Shown here in pieces: positions 44,479 through 52,576 of a stretch of DNA of 64,000 nt. The position numbers and the translations under genes are program-made. Within the stretch, counting starts at the first letter, position 1. Each line of letters begins with the position of its first letter. This stretch comes from Paenibacillus agilis. Lineage in GTDB: Bacteria > Bacillota > Bacilli > Paenibacillales > Paenibacillaceae. Location of the stretch: NCBI RefSeq assembly GCF_007786455.1, contig NZ_VNJK01000002.1:434001-498000 (forward strand), written 5' to 3'. A model generated the notes under the pieces. That model worked only from the letters and a program-made list of their open reading frames with translations. It ran no database searches and was not told where the DNA came from.

Positions 44479-44805
44479 ATAGGTCGAAATAAATTCATGA
44501 CAAAGCTAGGGGTGCTAAATATAGACCAATCCCCTGATGCCATCAAATTTACTTCATTCAGTTATCCTATTTAGAACCTACCGCACTCACAAAATGCACC
44601 TCTTTATATTTATCAAAATCATTCATTGAAATCTAAAATTGCTGACATCATCTTACTATGTAGGTATCAAAAAGTAAAGGACTGCTAAAAAAGATGGGCC
44701 ATCGTGGATTTTTCATTTCAATCGTTGCCTATTGCACAATTGCCCATAAACTAATGTGAGCAATGGAATAAAACCTACTTACACAACTAATTAGGAGGAG
44801 ACAGA

Positions 44806-45753
44806 TTGAAAAATAAATCTTCGAAACCGAAATCGGTGCAATCGCGTTCTAATAAAGCAGCATCTCGCAGTATTAGAATTACAGGGTACGCACGTCCCCC
44901 TTTATCTTCAAAGAAGTCTAAGGTAAAGTCTAAGTCTGCGAAAGGTTCCATTCGAACCGTTCCTGGCTCCCTATTTTTCTACAATGGCTTGAATGGTACA
45001 GGAGCAACCGCCTTATTGGTTGCTGCGGGGAAATACACGTTCGTCAGTTCGCTTACCGGATTTAGTAGATGGACCCATATTGTCGGAGCCCCAAGCGGCG
45101 GCCTCCTCTTTTACGATGCTACGACTGGCAATGGGGCTACAGCTACCCTCGATTCCGCTGGGAAATACACCTTTGTCGGAGGACTCTCCGGGTTTGGAAA
45201 CTGGACGCATATCACATCCGCCAATGAAAATGGCATCTTCTTCTACAATGCGATAACAGGAACTGGGGCAACGGCCTTGCTGGATGCCAACGGAAAATAT
45301 ACATTCGTCAGCTCTCTTTCCGGCTTCTCTAGATGGACTCATATCGTTGGTACCCCTAGTGGCGGTCTTCTGTTCTATGACGCCAATACGGGTAACGGGG
45401 CTACCGCCAAGCTCGATGCGGCGAGCAAATACACATTTATCGGTCCACTTTCAGGACTCAGCAGCTGGACAGATATAACCTCAGCCAACGAAGATGGCCT
45501 CCTCTTCTACAATGCAAATACAGGCTCTGGCGCAACCGCCCTGCTTGATGGCAATGGCAATTACACCTTTGTTAGCTCCCTCTCTGGTTTCAGCAGTTGG
45601 TCTGATATCGTCGGGACTCCTAATGGCGCCTTGCTCTTTTATAATGTTTCAACAGGAGCTGGAGCAACCGCGCTGCTCAATGATTCAGGCAATTACTCTT
45701 TCGTCAGCTCTCTTTCCGGGTTTAGTACATGGACTCATATTGTAGGGGTATAA
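44806..45753 (+). CDS. Six-repeat putative beta-propeller protein
   Basis: Protein of 315 residues. After a Lys/Ser/Arg-rich N-terminus of about 50 residues without a signal peptide, six repeats of about 44 residues follow (near 54, 98, 142, 186, 230 and 274). The repeat unit reads GLLFYNANTGxGATALLD, then GxYTFVSSLSGFSxWTHI. Repeats 1/3/5 and 2/4 resemble each other more closely (VGxPSG versus TSANE linkers), so an 88-residue unit was probably duplicated. Trp and Tyr at fixed positions suggest a six-bladed, possibly sugar-binding, propeller; this is inference. The start is TTG with GGAGGAGACAGA before it. Function unknown. Confidence 0.82.
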   Translation: MKNKSSKPKSVQSRSNKAASRSIRITGYARPPLSSKKSKVKSKSAKGSIRTVPGSLFFYNGLNGTGATALLVAAGKYTFVSSLTGFSRWTHIVGAPSGGLLFYDATTGNGATATLDSAGKYTFVGGLSGFGNWTHITSANENGIFFYNAITGTGATALLDANGKYTFVSSLSGFSRWTHIVGTPSGGLLFYDANTGNGATAKLDAASKYTFIGPLSGLSSWTDITSANEDGLLFYNANTGSGATALLDGNGNYTFVSSLSGFSSWSDIVGTPNGALLFYNVSTGAGATALLNDSGNYSFVSSLSGFSTWTHIVGV

Positions 45754-45782
45754 GCACACCAGATATAGCCCGTTAGCTTCTG

Positions 45783-46214
45783 CTAACGGGTTACTTGACT
45801 TGCTTTATTCGCTTCTTCTAATTCAATATCGCTTAAATGTATCGCTCTCGTATGTTTGGTTGGATTCCAGTTGACGTTTTTCATCGTGATGAGAGACCAA
45901 ATAAACAACGGCACATAAGTCAAATTAAAGAAGTACAAATATACATAGCTCCGGAGTAGATTTACGTTCTGGTTCGAATCAAGAAGCTGTGCGTATCCTA
46001 CATAGATAAATTGGAACAATAAGCAGGCCATCCACACTTGCCAAGGAATGAGAGGATGCATATCTGATAAGTCCGTAGCTATCGATATGTACACAAGAAT
46101 ACCAGTTGAAGCACTTAACACAATTTTGCCGGGATTAATAAGGTACATAAAGCCATCAAATGCTTTAACATCTAGCTTGCTATGTGATTCGGTAGTTAGG
46201 GAACAACAACCATC
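45783..46214 (-). pseudogene. C-terminal remnant of a family 2 glycosyltransferase
   Basis: The frame encodes only the membrane end of a processive GT2 enzyme (hyaluronan/PNAG-synthase-like). It has VKAFDGFMYLINPGKIVL, then hydrophobic helices, then FNLTYVPLFIWSLITMKN and the typical tail WNPTKHTRAI. It is open upstream to a TAA at 46215-46217, and no catalytic domain (DxD, QxxRW) is found beyond. An ATG at 46148 would give 121 residues, but no ribosome site is evident. It is best read as a decayed gene. Family assignment is from memory of the C-terminal pattern. Confidence 0.55.
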
Positions 46215-46408
46215 TTAGCATGGAGTAGTTAAATATATCCAAAGAAACCTTGTTTTCATATAAAAAGTAACTACCACAGGCAGCAATCTTATTTTTGATA
46301 GACTGCGCCACTTCATATTTTAAAAAAGGTTAACAACTTATTGGCAGGAATGCTCTCCTATACGTTGAATATTGCATAAACGTTCAACACAAAAGGGAGG
46401 GCCCCAGC

Positions 46409-47428
46409 ATGAGCGGTTATGATATGCATATCGGCAAGCTGATTAGCGGAAGACGGGACTTGGAAGGTAAGGGAGGCTATATCCTCTGTACTCCAGATCA
46501 AACTATCGTTGAAATCGATTCAACCAGTTCCATCAACGGTATGATTGTAAGTGCCAAGGACATTGGAGATGCCTTGTACGAGTATTGTAAATCTGCTTTG
46601 GATGATTACATAGCAGAGGGTAACAACAAGGATATTTACACCTTCTCCATCTATACCGATACGTACCATGGCAGCTACATCATATACATCAACAATCTGG
46701 AAGGCTTGAACCAAAGTGTGGAGGAAGCTCTTGGTGGTTCTCTTCGGCAGGAAGATGATCACGATAAACTAACTCGCGAGCAGCTCTATTATGAGTTTAA
46801 ATACGCAGAAGCTGACTACCCTTTTATGTATGAAAAAATGCCTGAGCGGCTTGAGAAATGGCTGAGTATTTTTTGGTGCATCAGTGTGGAGGAGCCTAAC
46901 TATCTTGAAATCGATCAAAACTATCTATTTGAGAAGACGCTCTTTGACTCCCAGCTGTTTCTAATTGCCATCGATGTAATCCATCGCTTGCAGCCTGACT
47001 TTCAGCCATTACATCGTACTGATGATTTCATTGCCTACGTCTCTGCAGCTGATGGTGTTGGAGGCGATTATCTGACCACTAGCCAGCTAATTCGAAAATG
47101 CATCAGCGAGGAGCAGCTGTACAAGGCGATGCCTGAAGTAAAAGAGAAGGATGAAGCCTTCTTAACAGCCATAAACACAGTACAGCAAAAGTCCCTTCGT
47201 GAGCAGGTTTTGCATTGGGTCACTGTCATAGAGCAAGGAGAATTCGGCAAAGGGAGTCCTCATAGCTTTTGGAAAACGGACTACGAAGCGTACGAGCAAT
47301 TGATCGAACTCGGTGAACAAGCTATCCCTTACATCCAAGAGCAATTGGAGGGTACGTTACATCAGGGTACAACGTTTATTCTTGAAACTACTTTACGGGA
47401 TTTGACTGAACCATCCTATTGGAGTTAA
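46409..47428 (+). CDS. Hypothetical protein, 339 residues
   Basis: Acidic, probably cytosolic protein with no signal peptide or membrane helix. The N-terminal third has beta-rich segments (GGYILCTPDQTIVEID, IYTFSIYTDTYHGSYIIYI); the middle and C-terminus are helical (YYEFKYAEADYPFMYEKMPERLEKWLSIFW, core FMYEKMPERLEKW; ELGEQAIPYIQEQLEGT, which looks like a HEAT-type helix pair). The start has GGGAGGG before it. I do not recognise the family. It stands alone, with its own terminator. Confidence 0.75.
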   Translation: MSGYDMHIGKLISGRRDLEGKGGYILCTPDQTIVEIDSTSSINGMIVSAKDIGDALYEYCKSALDDYIAEGNNKDIYTFSIYTDTYHGSYIIYINNLEGLNQSVEEALGGSLRQEDDHDKLTREQLYYEFKYAEADYPFMYEKMPERLEKWLSIFWCISVEEPNYLEIDQNYLFEKTLFDSQLFLIAIDVIHRLQPDFQPLHRTDDFIAYVSAADGVGGDYLTTSQLIRKCISEEQLYKAMPEVKEKDEAFLTAINTVQQKSLREQVLHWVTVIEQGEFGKGSPHSFWKTDYEAYEQLIELGEQAIPYIQEQLEGTLHQGTTFILETTLRDLTEPSYWS

Positions 47429-47435
47429 CACCTAT

Positions 47436-47476
47436 AAAAAGAGGCCAACTTTCTCAAAAAAGTTGACCTCTTTCTA
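47436..47476. terminator. Bidirectional terminator
   Basis: AAAGAGGCCAACTTT pairs with AAAGTTGACCTCTTT (one mismatch), with A and T runs on both sides. It lies between convergent genes. Confidence 0.85.
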
Positions 47477-47506
47477 CCATTTACAAAAATATTCCTCTAG
47501 TTATTG

Positions 47507-47962
47507 CTAGCCAAGATACTCAGATTCAGCAGTCTTTTTTACATTCTCCAAAAATTGTACGACTACTTTGTCGGAGGCAAATATCATGAACAGCTTCATG
47601 AACCACTTCAATGCTTGATTCGTTACGGTATAGGTAAGCCTTGTTTTCTGCTCATCTACCCGGTGCAATTCATATAGAGCTGTAATCTCAAAGCAATTTG
47701 CCAACGTAAAGCGAATCTTTAATTTCTTATCGTCTTGATGATTAGAATACTCCAGCGTATGGACATCATATTCCTCAATCCGTTTACCTTCTTTGTATTT
47801 CTGGCGGTATACAGTGCCGACAACTTCTTCTGTGATAGTAACTGGCTTATGTTCCACCACTTGTGGCATTATCTTTTGCATTTGTTCTAACGATCCATCT
47901 AGATACGACCACACATGTTCGATGGGAGCATTAATTTCAATCTCCCTTGACCATTGCTTCAC
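47507..47962 (-). CDS. SRPBCC-family protein
   Basis: Protein of 151 residues with the START-like polyketide-cyclase/dehydrase fold: REIEINAPIEHVWSYLDG at the N-terminus, a central KIRFTLANCFEITALYELH and a C-terminal helix WFMKLFMIFASDKVVVQFLENVKK. Probable ligand-binding protein of unknown role. I use the GTG at 47962, with GGGGG eight bases before it, instead of the TTG at 47980. It lies about 70 bases after the methyltransferase gene on the same strand. Confidence 0.82.
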   Translation of the reverse strand: MKQWSREIEINAPIEHVWSYLDGSLEQMQKIMPQVVEHKPVTITEEVVGTVYRQKYKEGKRIEEYDVHTLEYSNHQDDKKLKIRFTLANCFEITALYELHRVDEQKTRLTYTVTNQALKWFMKLFMIFASDKVVVQFLENVKKTAESEYLG

Positions 47963-48033
47963 TATCCTTACCCCCTGCAAGTCCTAGCACTACTACTCCA
48001 TTGCATGCAACGTTTCTTCCATATATGTTAAGA

Positions 48034-49590
48034 CTATCTATTCTCAAATCTTTGCAGCAATTCAATTGCCTCTTCATTATCAGGCTCAAGCTCTACTAGC
48101 TTACGTGTGTAATCCAACGCATCTTCCTCTAGTCCTAACTCGAAACAACAAATAGCTAGACAATAATATACAGTGGATACAATCTCTTCGTCGTCCGCAT
48201 CGATCGATAATTCTAAGAAACGTTTGGATTCTTCGTAAAGCCCCATTTCGAACAGAATCAATCCTGCATCAAGTGCTAAGTCATATCGCTGTTCCATTAC
48301 GTAGTAAGAGGACCACATAAGCTGTATGCCTCTTAACAAATCCTGCATCTCTTCATCATTTGCATCTGACAGCAAACTAGAAATCTGCCTCGCACTTTGT
48401 ATGAAAAATTCCGCATCATAGCCACCCAAACGCCAGAAGCTTATTATAGGCTGTAGTTCCATGCTATCTATATTACGATCAACCCATTCTTTCATACTAA
48501 AGAAATCGTCCGGACCAAATCGTTCAACAAATCGACGATACGCTAATCGAGTATTAGCATAGCTCATCGGTGTATCCAAATGGAATATACAACCCACATT
48601 TATATTTCTATAGTGATGCGGGGGAAATAACGACAAGGCCCCTTGTTGTTCATAAAAATGTTGAATCGCATGGTAGTTCGCAGTTACTGAAAAACTCGCG
48701 TGTAAAACCAACTCTGGTGGGTCTGAAAATTTCCAATTATCAAGCAAATGGTCGCCTTTATCTGCTGTGATTAATAGGAATCCTGCCTGTGATAACTGAT
48801 TCAAGCGCTCTAAACAAATCAATCCTGCGATAGGAAATAAAATATGCGAATCGTCTAATTGTTCTTGGTAAATCGCGATTATATCACGGTAAGGGAAAGT
48901 TTCTTGTTCATACTCCGGTGCCCGTCGATGTTCATAACGTAAAGACATTTGATTTATTACTTCGGCCGGTTTAAGAGAATCAGTTTGTGTAGGGCTATTA
49001 ATAATCACATCAGCTTCGTAAATATGACCCTCACTAATATAAATCAACTCTTGTGGAATACCATCGAAAAAGTAATTGGCAACGATAATTAAAGGTTGTT
49101 GCAAGTCGCCTGTACCGATGGTTTCGTCCTTGACTATGAGATTCAACTCCGTATCTTGAAGAGCATCAAATCGCGCAAAATCAAGTAATCCTTCAGTAAT
49201 AAACGACTGTAAAGCTGGATGCTCCCTCCAAGCTAACACGTTGTTCATCGCCAAATCCGTCATAATATACTGGAACGGAGGTAATGCAATTTCCGCGTAA
49301 TCCCTCAATTTACACAACTGATCCAGCACGTGGTAAGCAAGTCGTCCCGCTCCTGCCCCGAGTTCTACAATTAATACGGGCTCAGAAGAATGTCCCTTAC
49401 TAGCTCGATCTTGAAGAAAGCCAAAAATCATCTCTGCATAAGAAGTTCCGATCATCGGATTACTCGTTATATATTGAGGAGTTTGGTCATTATTCCAAGC
49501 CTTCAATCCTAATTCTTCATAATAAGTGCGCTGCAACTCCCAAATTGGTGCCTCACTGAAGCGGTAACGTTGTTCTTTATTATTTGTCAT
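48034..49590 (-). CDS. SAM-dependent methyltransferase (MidA/Methyltransf_28-like) with C-terminal TPR region
   Basis: Protein of 518 residues. The N-terminal half resembles the MidA/NDUFAF7 group: the early GTSYAEMIFGFLQDR, the SAM motif LIVELGAGAGRLAYHVLDQL (about 74-93), YIMTDLAMNN and IIVANYFFDGIPQELI. The C-terminal 120 residues are helical repeats of TPR type (YYVMEQRYDLALDAGLILFE; YCLAICCFELGLEEDALDYT; KLVELEPDNEEAIELL). Relatives methylate Arg on proteins, but the TPR tail implies a different target. No operon partner is evident. I am sure of the methyltransferase fold, less so of the subfamily. Confidence 0.8.
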   Translation of the reverse strand: MTNNKEQRYRFSEAPIWELQRTYYEELGLKAWNNDQTPQYITSNPMIGTSYAEMIFGFLQDRASKGHSSEPVLIVELGAGAGRLAYHVLDQLCKLRDYAEIALPPFQYIMTDLAMNNVLAWREHPALQSFITEGLLDFARFDALQDTELNLIVKDETIGTGDLQQPLIIVANYFFDGIPQELIYISEGHIYEADVIINSPTQTDSLKPAEVINQMSLRYEHRRAPEYEQETFPYRDIIAIYQEQLDDSHILFPIAGLICLERLNQLSQAGFLLITADKGDHLLDNWKFSDPPELVLHASFSVTANYHAIQHFYEQQGALSLFPPHHYRNINVGCIFHLDTPMSYANTRLAYRRFVERFGPDDFFSMKEWVDRNIDSMELQPIISFWRLGGYDAEFFIQSARQISSLLSDANDEEMQDLLRGIQLMWSSYYVMEQRYDLALDAGLILFEMGLYEESKRFLELSIDADDEEIVSTVYYCLAICCFELGLEEDALDYTRKLVELEPDNEEAIELLQRFENR

Positions 49591-49889
49591 TTAATCATTT
49601 CCTACTTTATCGTTAAATTATGTGTATCTAATTAAGTGCTATTCAATGGCCAATTGTAACATCTCCTCGTTGCTTATACTACAGGCAACAACTTTTCAAC
49701 AAGATGGATGCCTCGACCACAATCCATAACAGAGCACCGACTATACATTTATTATACCGCCATTTTTCTCGACATAGACGGAGGTTTATGAATCTAGATG
49801 AAATGACGTTTTATATGCAATGGTTTATACTGGGAAATGTTGCTAATCAAGATGGCCTTTTTATATTTCTTAAGAACAGGGGGATTTTT

Positions 49890-50441
49890 ATGGCTTTATT
49901 GGTTTACCACGTAGGAGTTTCACTCGATCATTTCATTACAGATCAGCCTATGGAGGATGGTCTGTTCGATCGTACACTTTTCTTATTTGATGGCGATCAT
50001 GTCCCAGATTTTTTATCAGACATTCAAAAGTATGACGCTGTGTTAATGGGCGGTAACACTTATCAGTTTGGATTTCAATTCGGGAAAAATGCTGGGGAGC
50101 CTGGTTATGATGGAATCAAGCACTATATCTTTTCAAACACCATGCAGTTTGAATCTAACGCGGAAGTTGAATTGGTGAGAGGAGATGCAGGTGATTACAT
50201 CGAGAAGCTGAAGAAGGAAACGACCGGGAAACTGTGGCTTTGCGGCGGTGGGCAATTGGCGGGTACACTCATTGAACGAAAACTGATTGATCAATTAGTG
50301 TTAAAGGTAAATCCAATTATCGTCGGATCAGGCGTGCCGCTATTCGGTGATGTAAAACCTCGTTTAAAGTTGGAGCTCATCGATATGAAACGTTATGAAA
50401 ACGGAGTTATCAAACCAACCTACAATATTATTTATACCTAA
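49890..50441 (+). CDS. Dihydrofolate reductase-family (RibD C-terminal-like) protein
   Basis: Reductase-fold protein of 183 residues: VYHVGVSLDHFITD at the start, YDAVLMGGNTYQFGFQFG, then KLWLCGGGQLAGTLIERKLIDQLVLKVNPIIVGSGVPLFGD (core LCGGGQLAGTLIE). This is the YwjB/YyaP-like DHFR group, NADPH-dependent by family, with unknown substrate. I use the ATG at 49890 (CAGGGGGAT before it). An in-frame ATG at 49788 also has a GGAGG and would add 34 residues without homology. Confidence 0.88.
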   Translation: MALLVYHVGVSLDHFITDQPMEDGLFDRTLFLFDGDHVPDFLSDIQKYDAVLMGGNTYQFGFQFGKNAGEPGYDGIKHYIFSNTMQFESNAEVELVRGDAGDYIEKLKKETTGKLWLCGGGQLAGTLIERKLIDQLVLKVNPIIVGSGVPLFGDVKPRLKLELIDMKRYENGVIKPTYNIIYT

Positions 50442-50683
50442 ACTATGCTGTGAGCGAAAATAGATAGGGCTGCCCATCGTGGGGAGCCCTATTACGTTAT
50501 ATCATGATGACCAGTCATGCTGCCAATGGCAATATGCTGGATATCCCCCTGCATTTTCAGTTATTTTTCGCTTATTTCAGTGAAATTGGCACCTTAAAGC
50601 AGTACTTTGTATGGTGATGGCAGTCTTCTTTCGGCTAAATTGAGCTCATGAAGTTCACAATTCCAATAAGGAGAGTGTTTAAA

Positions 50684-51127
50684 ATGACACAACAACAAAA
50701 CCCAGCAAGACAACTGATAGGAGAATCTTGGATTAGAAAAGTTTTAGTGGTGAATGGTGTTTCTTCTGGCGGGACTGCTCTGCTACTTCTTCTATTTCCC
50801 GGATTCGTTGGCAAACTAAGTGGTCTTGATAATCAGGCAGCCCTGATGGGGGCGGGAGCTTACCTGCTCCTTGTTGTAGCTTTTACATTCATAACAGCAA
50901 GCAGAAAAGTCGTTTCTCCTAAAGCCGTGCTTACTTTATCGGTAATCGATTTCCTCTGGGTCGCCAAAAGCCTCGTTCTATTGGGGGTGAGTAGTTCCTT
51001 CCTAACAGCCATCGGTACGGCTGCGGTCATCTTTGTTGGTATAGTCGTTGGAGTGTTCGCGGTATTGGAGGCGGTTTATTACAAACACAATCGCGATTAC
51101 GGTAAAGTGGGGACACAGCATATATAA
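50684..51127 (+). CDS. Small four-helix membrane protein
   Basis: Protein of 147 residues with four predicted helices (about 20-40, 50-70, 80-100 and 105-130) and short loops. The ATG at 50684 is preceded by AAGGAGAGTG; an ATG at 50648 is in frame but has no site. No family recognised. It is convergent with the chloramphenicol acetyltransferase gene and they share a terminator. The 240 bases upstream hold only a weak hairpin (50465-50497) after the DHFR-like gene. Confidence 0.7.
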   Translation: MTQQQNPARQLIGESWIRKVLVVNGVSSGGTALLLLLFPGFVGKLSGLDNQAALMGAGAYLLLVVAFTFITASRKVVSPKAVLTLSVIDFLWVAKSLVLLGVSSSFLTAIGTAAVIFVGIVVGVFAVLEAVYYKHNRDYGKVGTQHI

Positions 51128-51188
51128 GATAGATGTCTGATGTTCGGACTCCGGCTCGGAAACAGGCCCGGAAAGCCCGATTAAAGTC

Positions 51189-51230
51189 AGTAATAAGGCT
51201 GCACATCCTAGGCAGCCTTATTACTCGTTT
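51189..51230. terminator. Bidirectional terminator before cat
   Basis: AGTAATAAGGCTGC and GCAGCCTTATTACT pair perfectly across a 9-base loop, with CGTTTTAGTTT following. Confidence 0.85.
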
Positions 51231-51247
51231 TAGTTTGAATTACTAAC

Positions 51248-51922
51248 CTATTCTAATCGTTTATAGTTGGGCGTCATCCAATCGTCACAATTATCTGCCA
51301 GTCGTTGCAGCTCATTGAAGAGAATGCCCGCATGGTAACCATCACACACGGCGTGGTGGAGTTGTACCGATAGAGGCAACAACACTTGTGGACCTTGCCT
51401 ATCGTATTTCCCCATTGTAAATATCGGCAGGAGAAAGCTCCCCTCCGTATAGATATTCAGATTAAAGCCCGTAAAATGAACCCACGGAATGCTGGAGATC
51501 GGGAACGTATAGGGTGGCTCATTAGGTTTGGCATGTAACCCCTTAGCTCCACCGTACTTTTCTAAATCCTCCAGATAACCTCTGTAGAACTCACCGAAAT
51601 CCTCACAGTAACTCGTCCAGATCGTTGAAAAGGTCTTATCGTCATCGTGAAATACAGTAAAGCTGGGAGACATGCTATCCCAATAGCCTAACTTCCCTTC
51701 TGAATCCAAACATGTGCGATATTCATGATGGCGATTTACCACAGTCGTTATCATATAAATAAGTGCTGGATACAGCTTGATTCCCTTATTTTTAACCGCC
51801 GCATATAAGTAGCTAATATCAAGGTTAGCTGTCACACTAAACGTACATCTGACATGATTGAAATAATGCTCGAAATAAGGCTTTCTGCTCCACTTATCAA
51901 CATTCAAAGGTTTAAAAATCAT
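51248..51922 (-). CDS. cat: Type A chloramphenicol O-acetyltransferase
   Basis: Enzyme of 224 residues that acetylates the 3-hydroxyl of chloramphenicol with acetyl-CoA. The catalytic His and structural Asp are in VQLHHAVCDGYHAG (about 188-201), and other CAT positions are kept: RKPYFEHYFN, EYRTCLD, SPSFTVFHDDDKTFS, and FTGFNLNI in the substrate site. The ribosome site (TTAGGAGG) is held in a hairpin behind a nine-codon leader ORF, so expression should be induced by chloramphenicol. Length and catalytic motif are normal, so the gene is probably functional. Confidence 0.93.
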   Translation of the reverse strand: MIFKPLNVDKWSRKPYFEHYFNHVRCTFSVTANLDISYLYAAVKNKGIKLYPALIYMITTVVNRHHEYRTCLDSEGKLGYWDSMSPSFTVFHDDDKTFSTIWTSYCEDFGEFYRGYLEDLEKYGGAKGLHAKPNEPPYTFPISSIPWVHFTGFNLNIYTEGSFLLPIFTMGKYDRQGPQVLLPLSVQLHHAVCDGYHAGILFNELQRLADNCDDWMTPNYKRLE

Positions 51923-51930
51923 TTTTATAT

Positions 51931-51965
51931 CCTCCTAAGATCATTAAAAATTCTGATTTAGGAGG
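51931..51965 (-). promoter_or_regulatory. Translational attenuator hairpin masking the cat ribosome site
   Basis: CCTCCTAA and TTAGGAGG form a perfect 8-bp stem over a 19-base loop. The 3' arm is the cat Shine-Dalgarno sequence, eight bases before ATG. The 5' arm is the end of the leader ORF, so a ribosome stalled there would free the site. Confidence 0.9.
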
Positions 51966-51987
51966 CTTGATCCACTGCTTTAACCAT
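51958..51987 (-). CDS. cat leader peptide MVKAVDQAS
   Basis: Nine codons and a stop (ATG at 51987, TAA at 51958) ending in the 5' arm of the attenuator hairpin. Size and position match the leader peptides of cat-86 and plasmid cat genes, which start MVKT or MKKS. AAGG lies only two bases before the ATG, so its own ribosome site is poorly spaced. Too short for routine annotation. Confidence 0.75.
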   Translation of the reverse strand: MVKAVDQAS

Positions 51988-52032
51988 ATCCTTATCACGG
52001 CCCCAGAAATATTTTTAACACCCAATAATTAC

Positions 52033-52068
52033 ATTATATCTAATCAATCTAATCAGTAAATCTAATCA
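52033..52068 (-). promoter_or_regulatory. cat promoter with three ATCTAATCA repeats
   Basis: TATAAT on the minus strand (52033-52038) with TTTACT 16 bases upstream (52055-52060) is a plausible promoter. On the plus strand ATCTAATCA occurs three times in direct repeat (52038, 52047, 52060), spanning the spacer and -35. Confidence 0.5.
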
Positions 52069-52087
52069 GTACTTAGCCAACACTATC

Positions 52088-52300
52088 GGCAGGTTCAGTT
52101 GCACTAACGGTCTTCACAGATGCTATTCTGCTTGTAATAGCTCATTTTGAATTGTAACGGATGCCAGAGAGCTTATTGGCCTGACAAGGCAATGAAATTC
52201 GTGAGTTTTGCTAAATTAAGCTCTCCCACGACCGTTAATCTATTATTATGCGATGTTTTTGGAAAATAGCGTTAGTGGCAACCGTTAGAGAGCCGTTAAA
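52088..52300. repeat. Dispersed intergenic repeat, copy 1
   Basis: A stretch of about 210 bases resembles 60158-60386 in the same orientation. Shared blocks include GGATGCCAGAGAGCTTATT, GACCGTTA, GCTATTCTGCT/GCCTATTCTGCT and AATAGCG-N-TGGCAACCG. No ORF is conserved between the copies. The remaining bases up to the MerR gene (52301-52576) hold nothing I recognise. Confidence 0.7.
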
Positions 52301-52576
52301 GCTAACGATATTCTACAACACAGACTTCACGAAAGTAGCACCACCGCATATCCCCGTATCCCCACCCATGAGCCAAGATGGCTCCTATTTGCGATTGATG
52401 AAAATTACTTCTTTGCTTCATTTACAAAATCAATAAATCAATAATTCGCGGCCAGATCGTAAACCATAAGAAAGTGAAACAACTAAAGTCAGCATAAAGC
52501 TTATACTGAATTTATAACAAGCAGACTACTCCGTAAAAATGATCAGGTTATTTCACACATTAAGGATGAGAGAGAC

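Noticed and set aside
49704-49889. N-terminal extension of the DHFR-like protein to 49704 or 49788
   Set aside because: The fold begins at the ATG at 49890, which has its own AGGGGGAT site; the extension has no recognisable homology.
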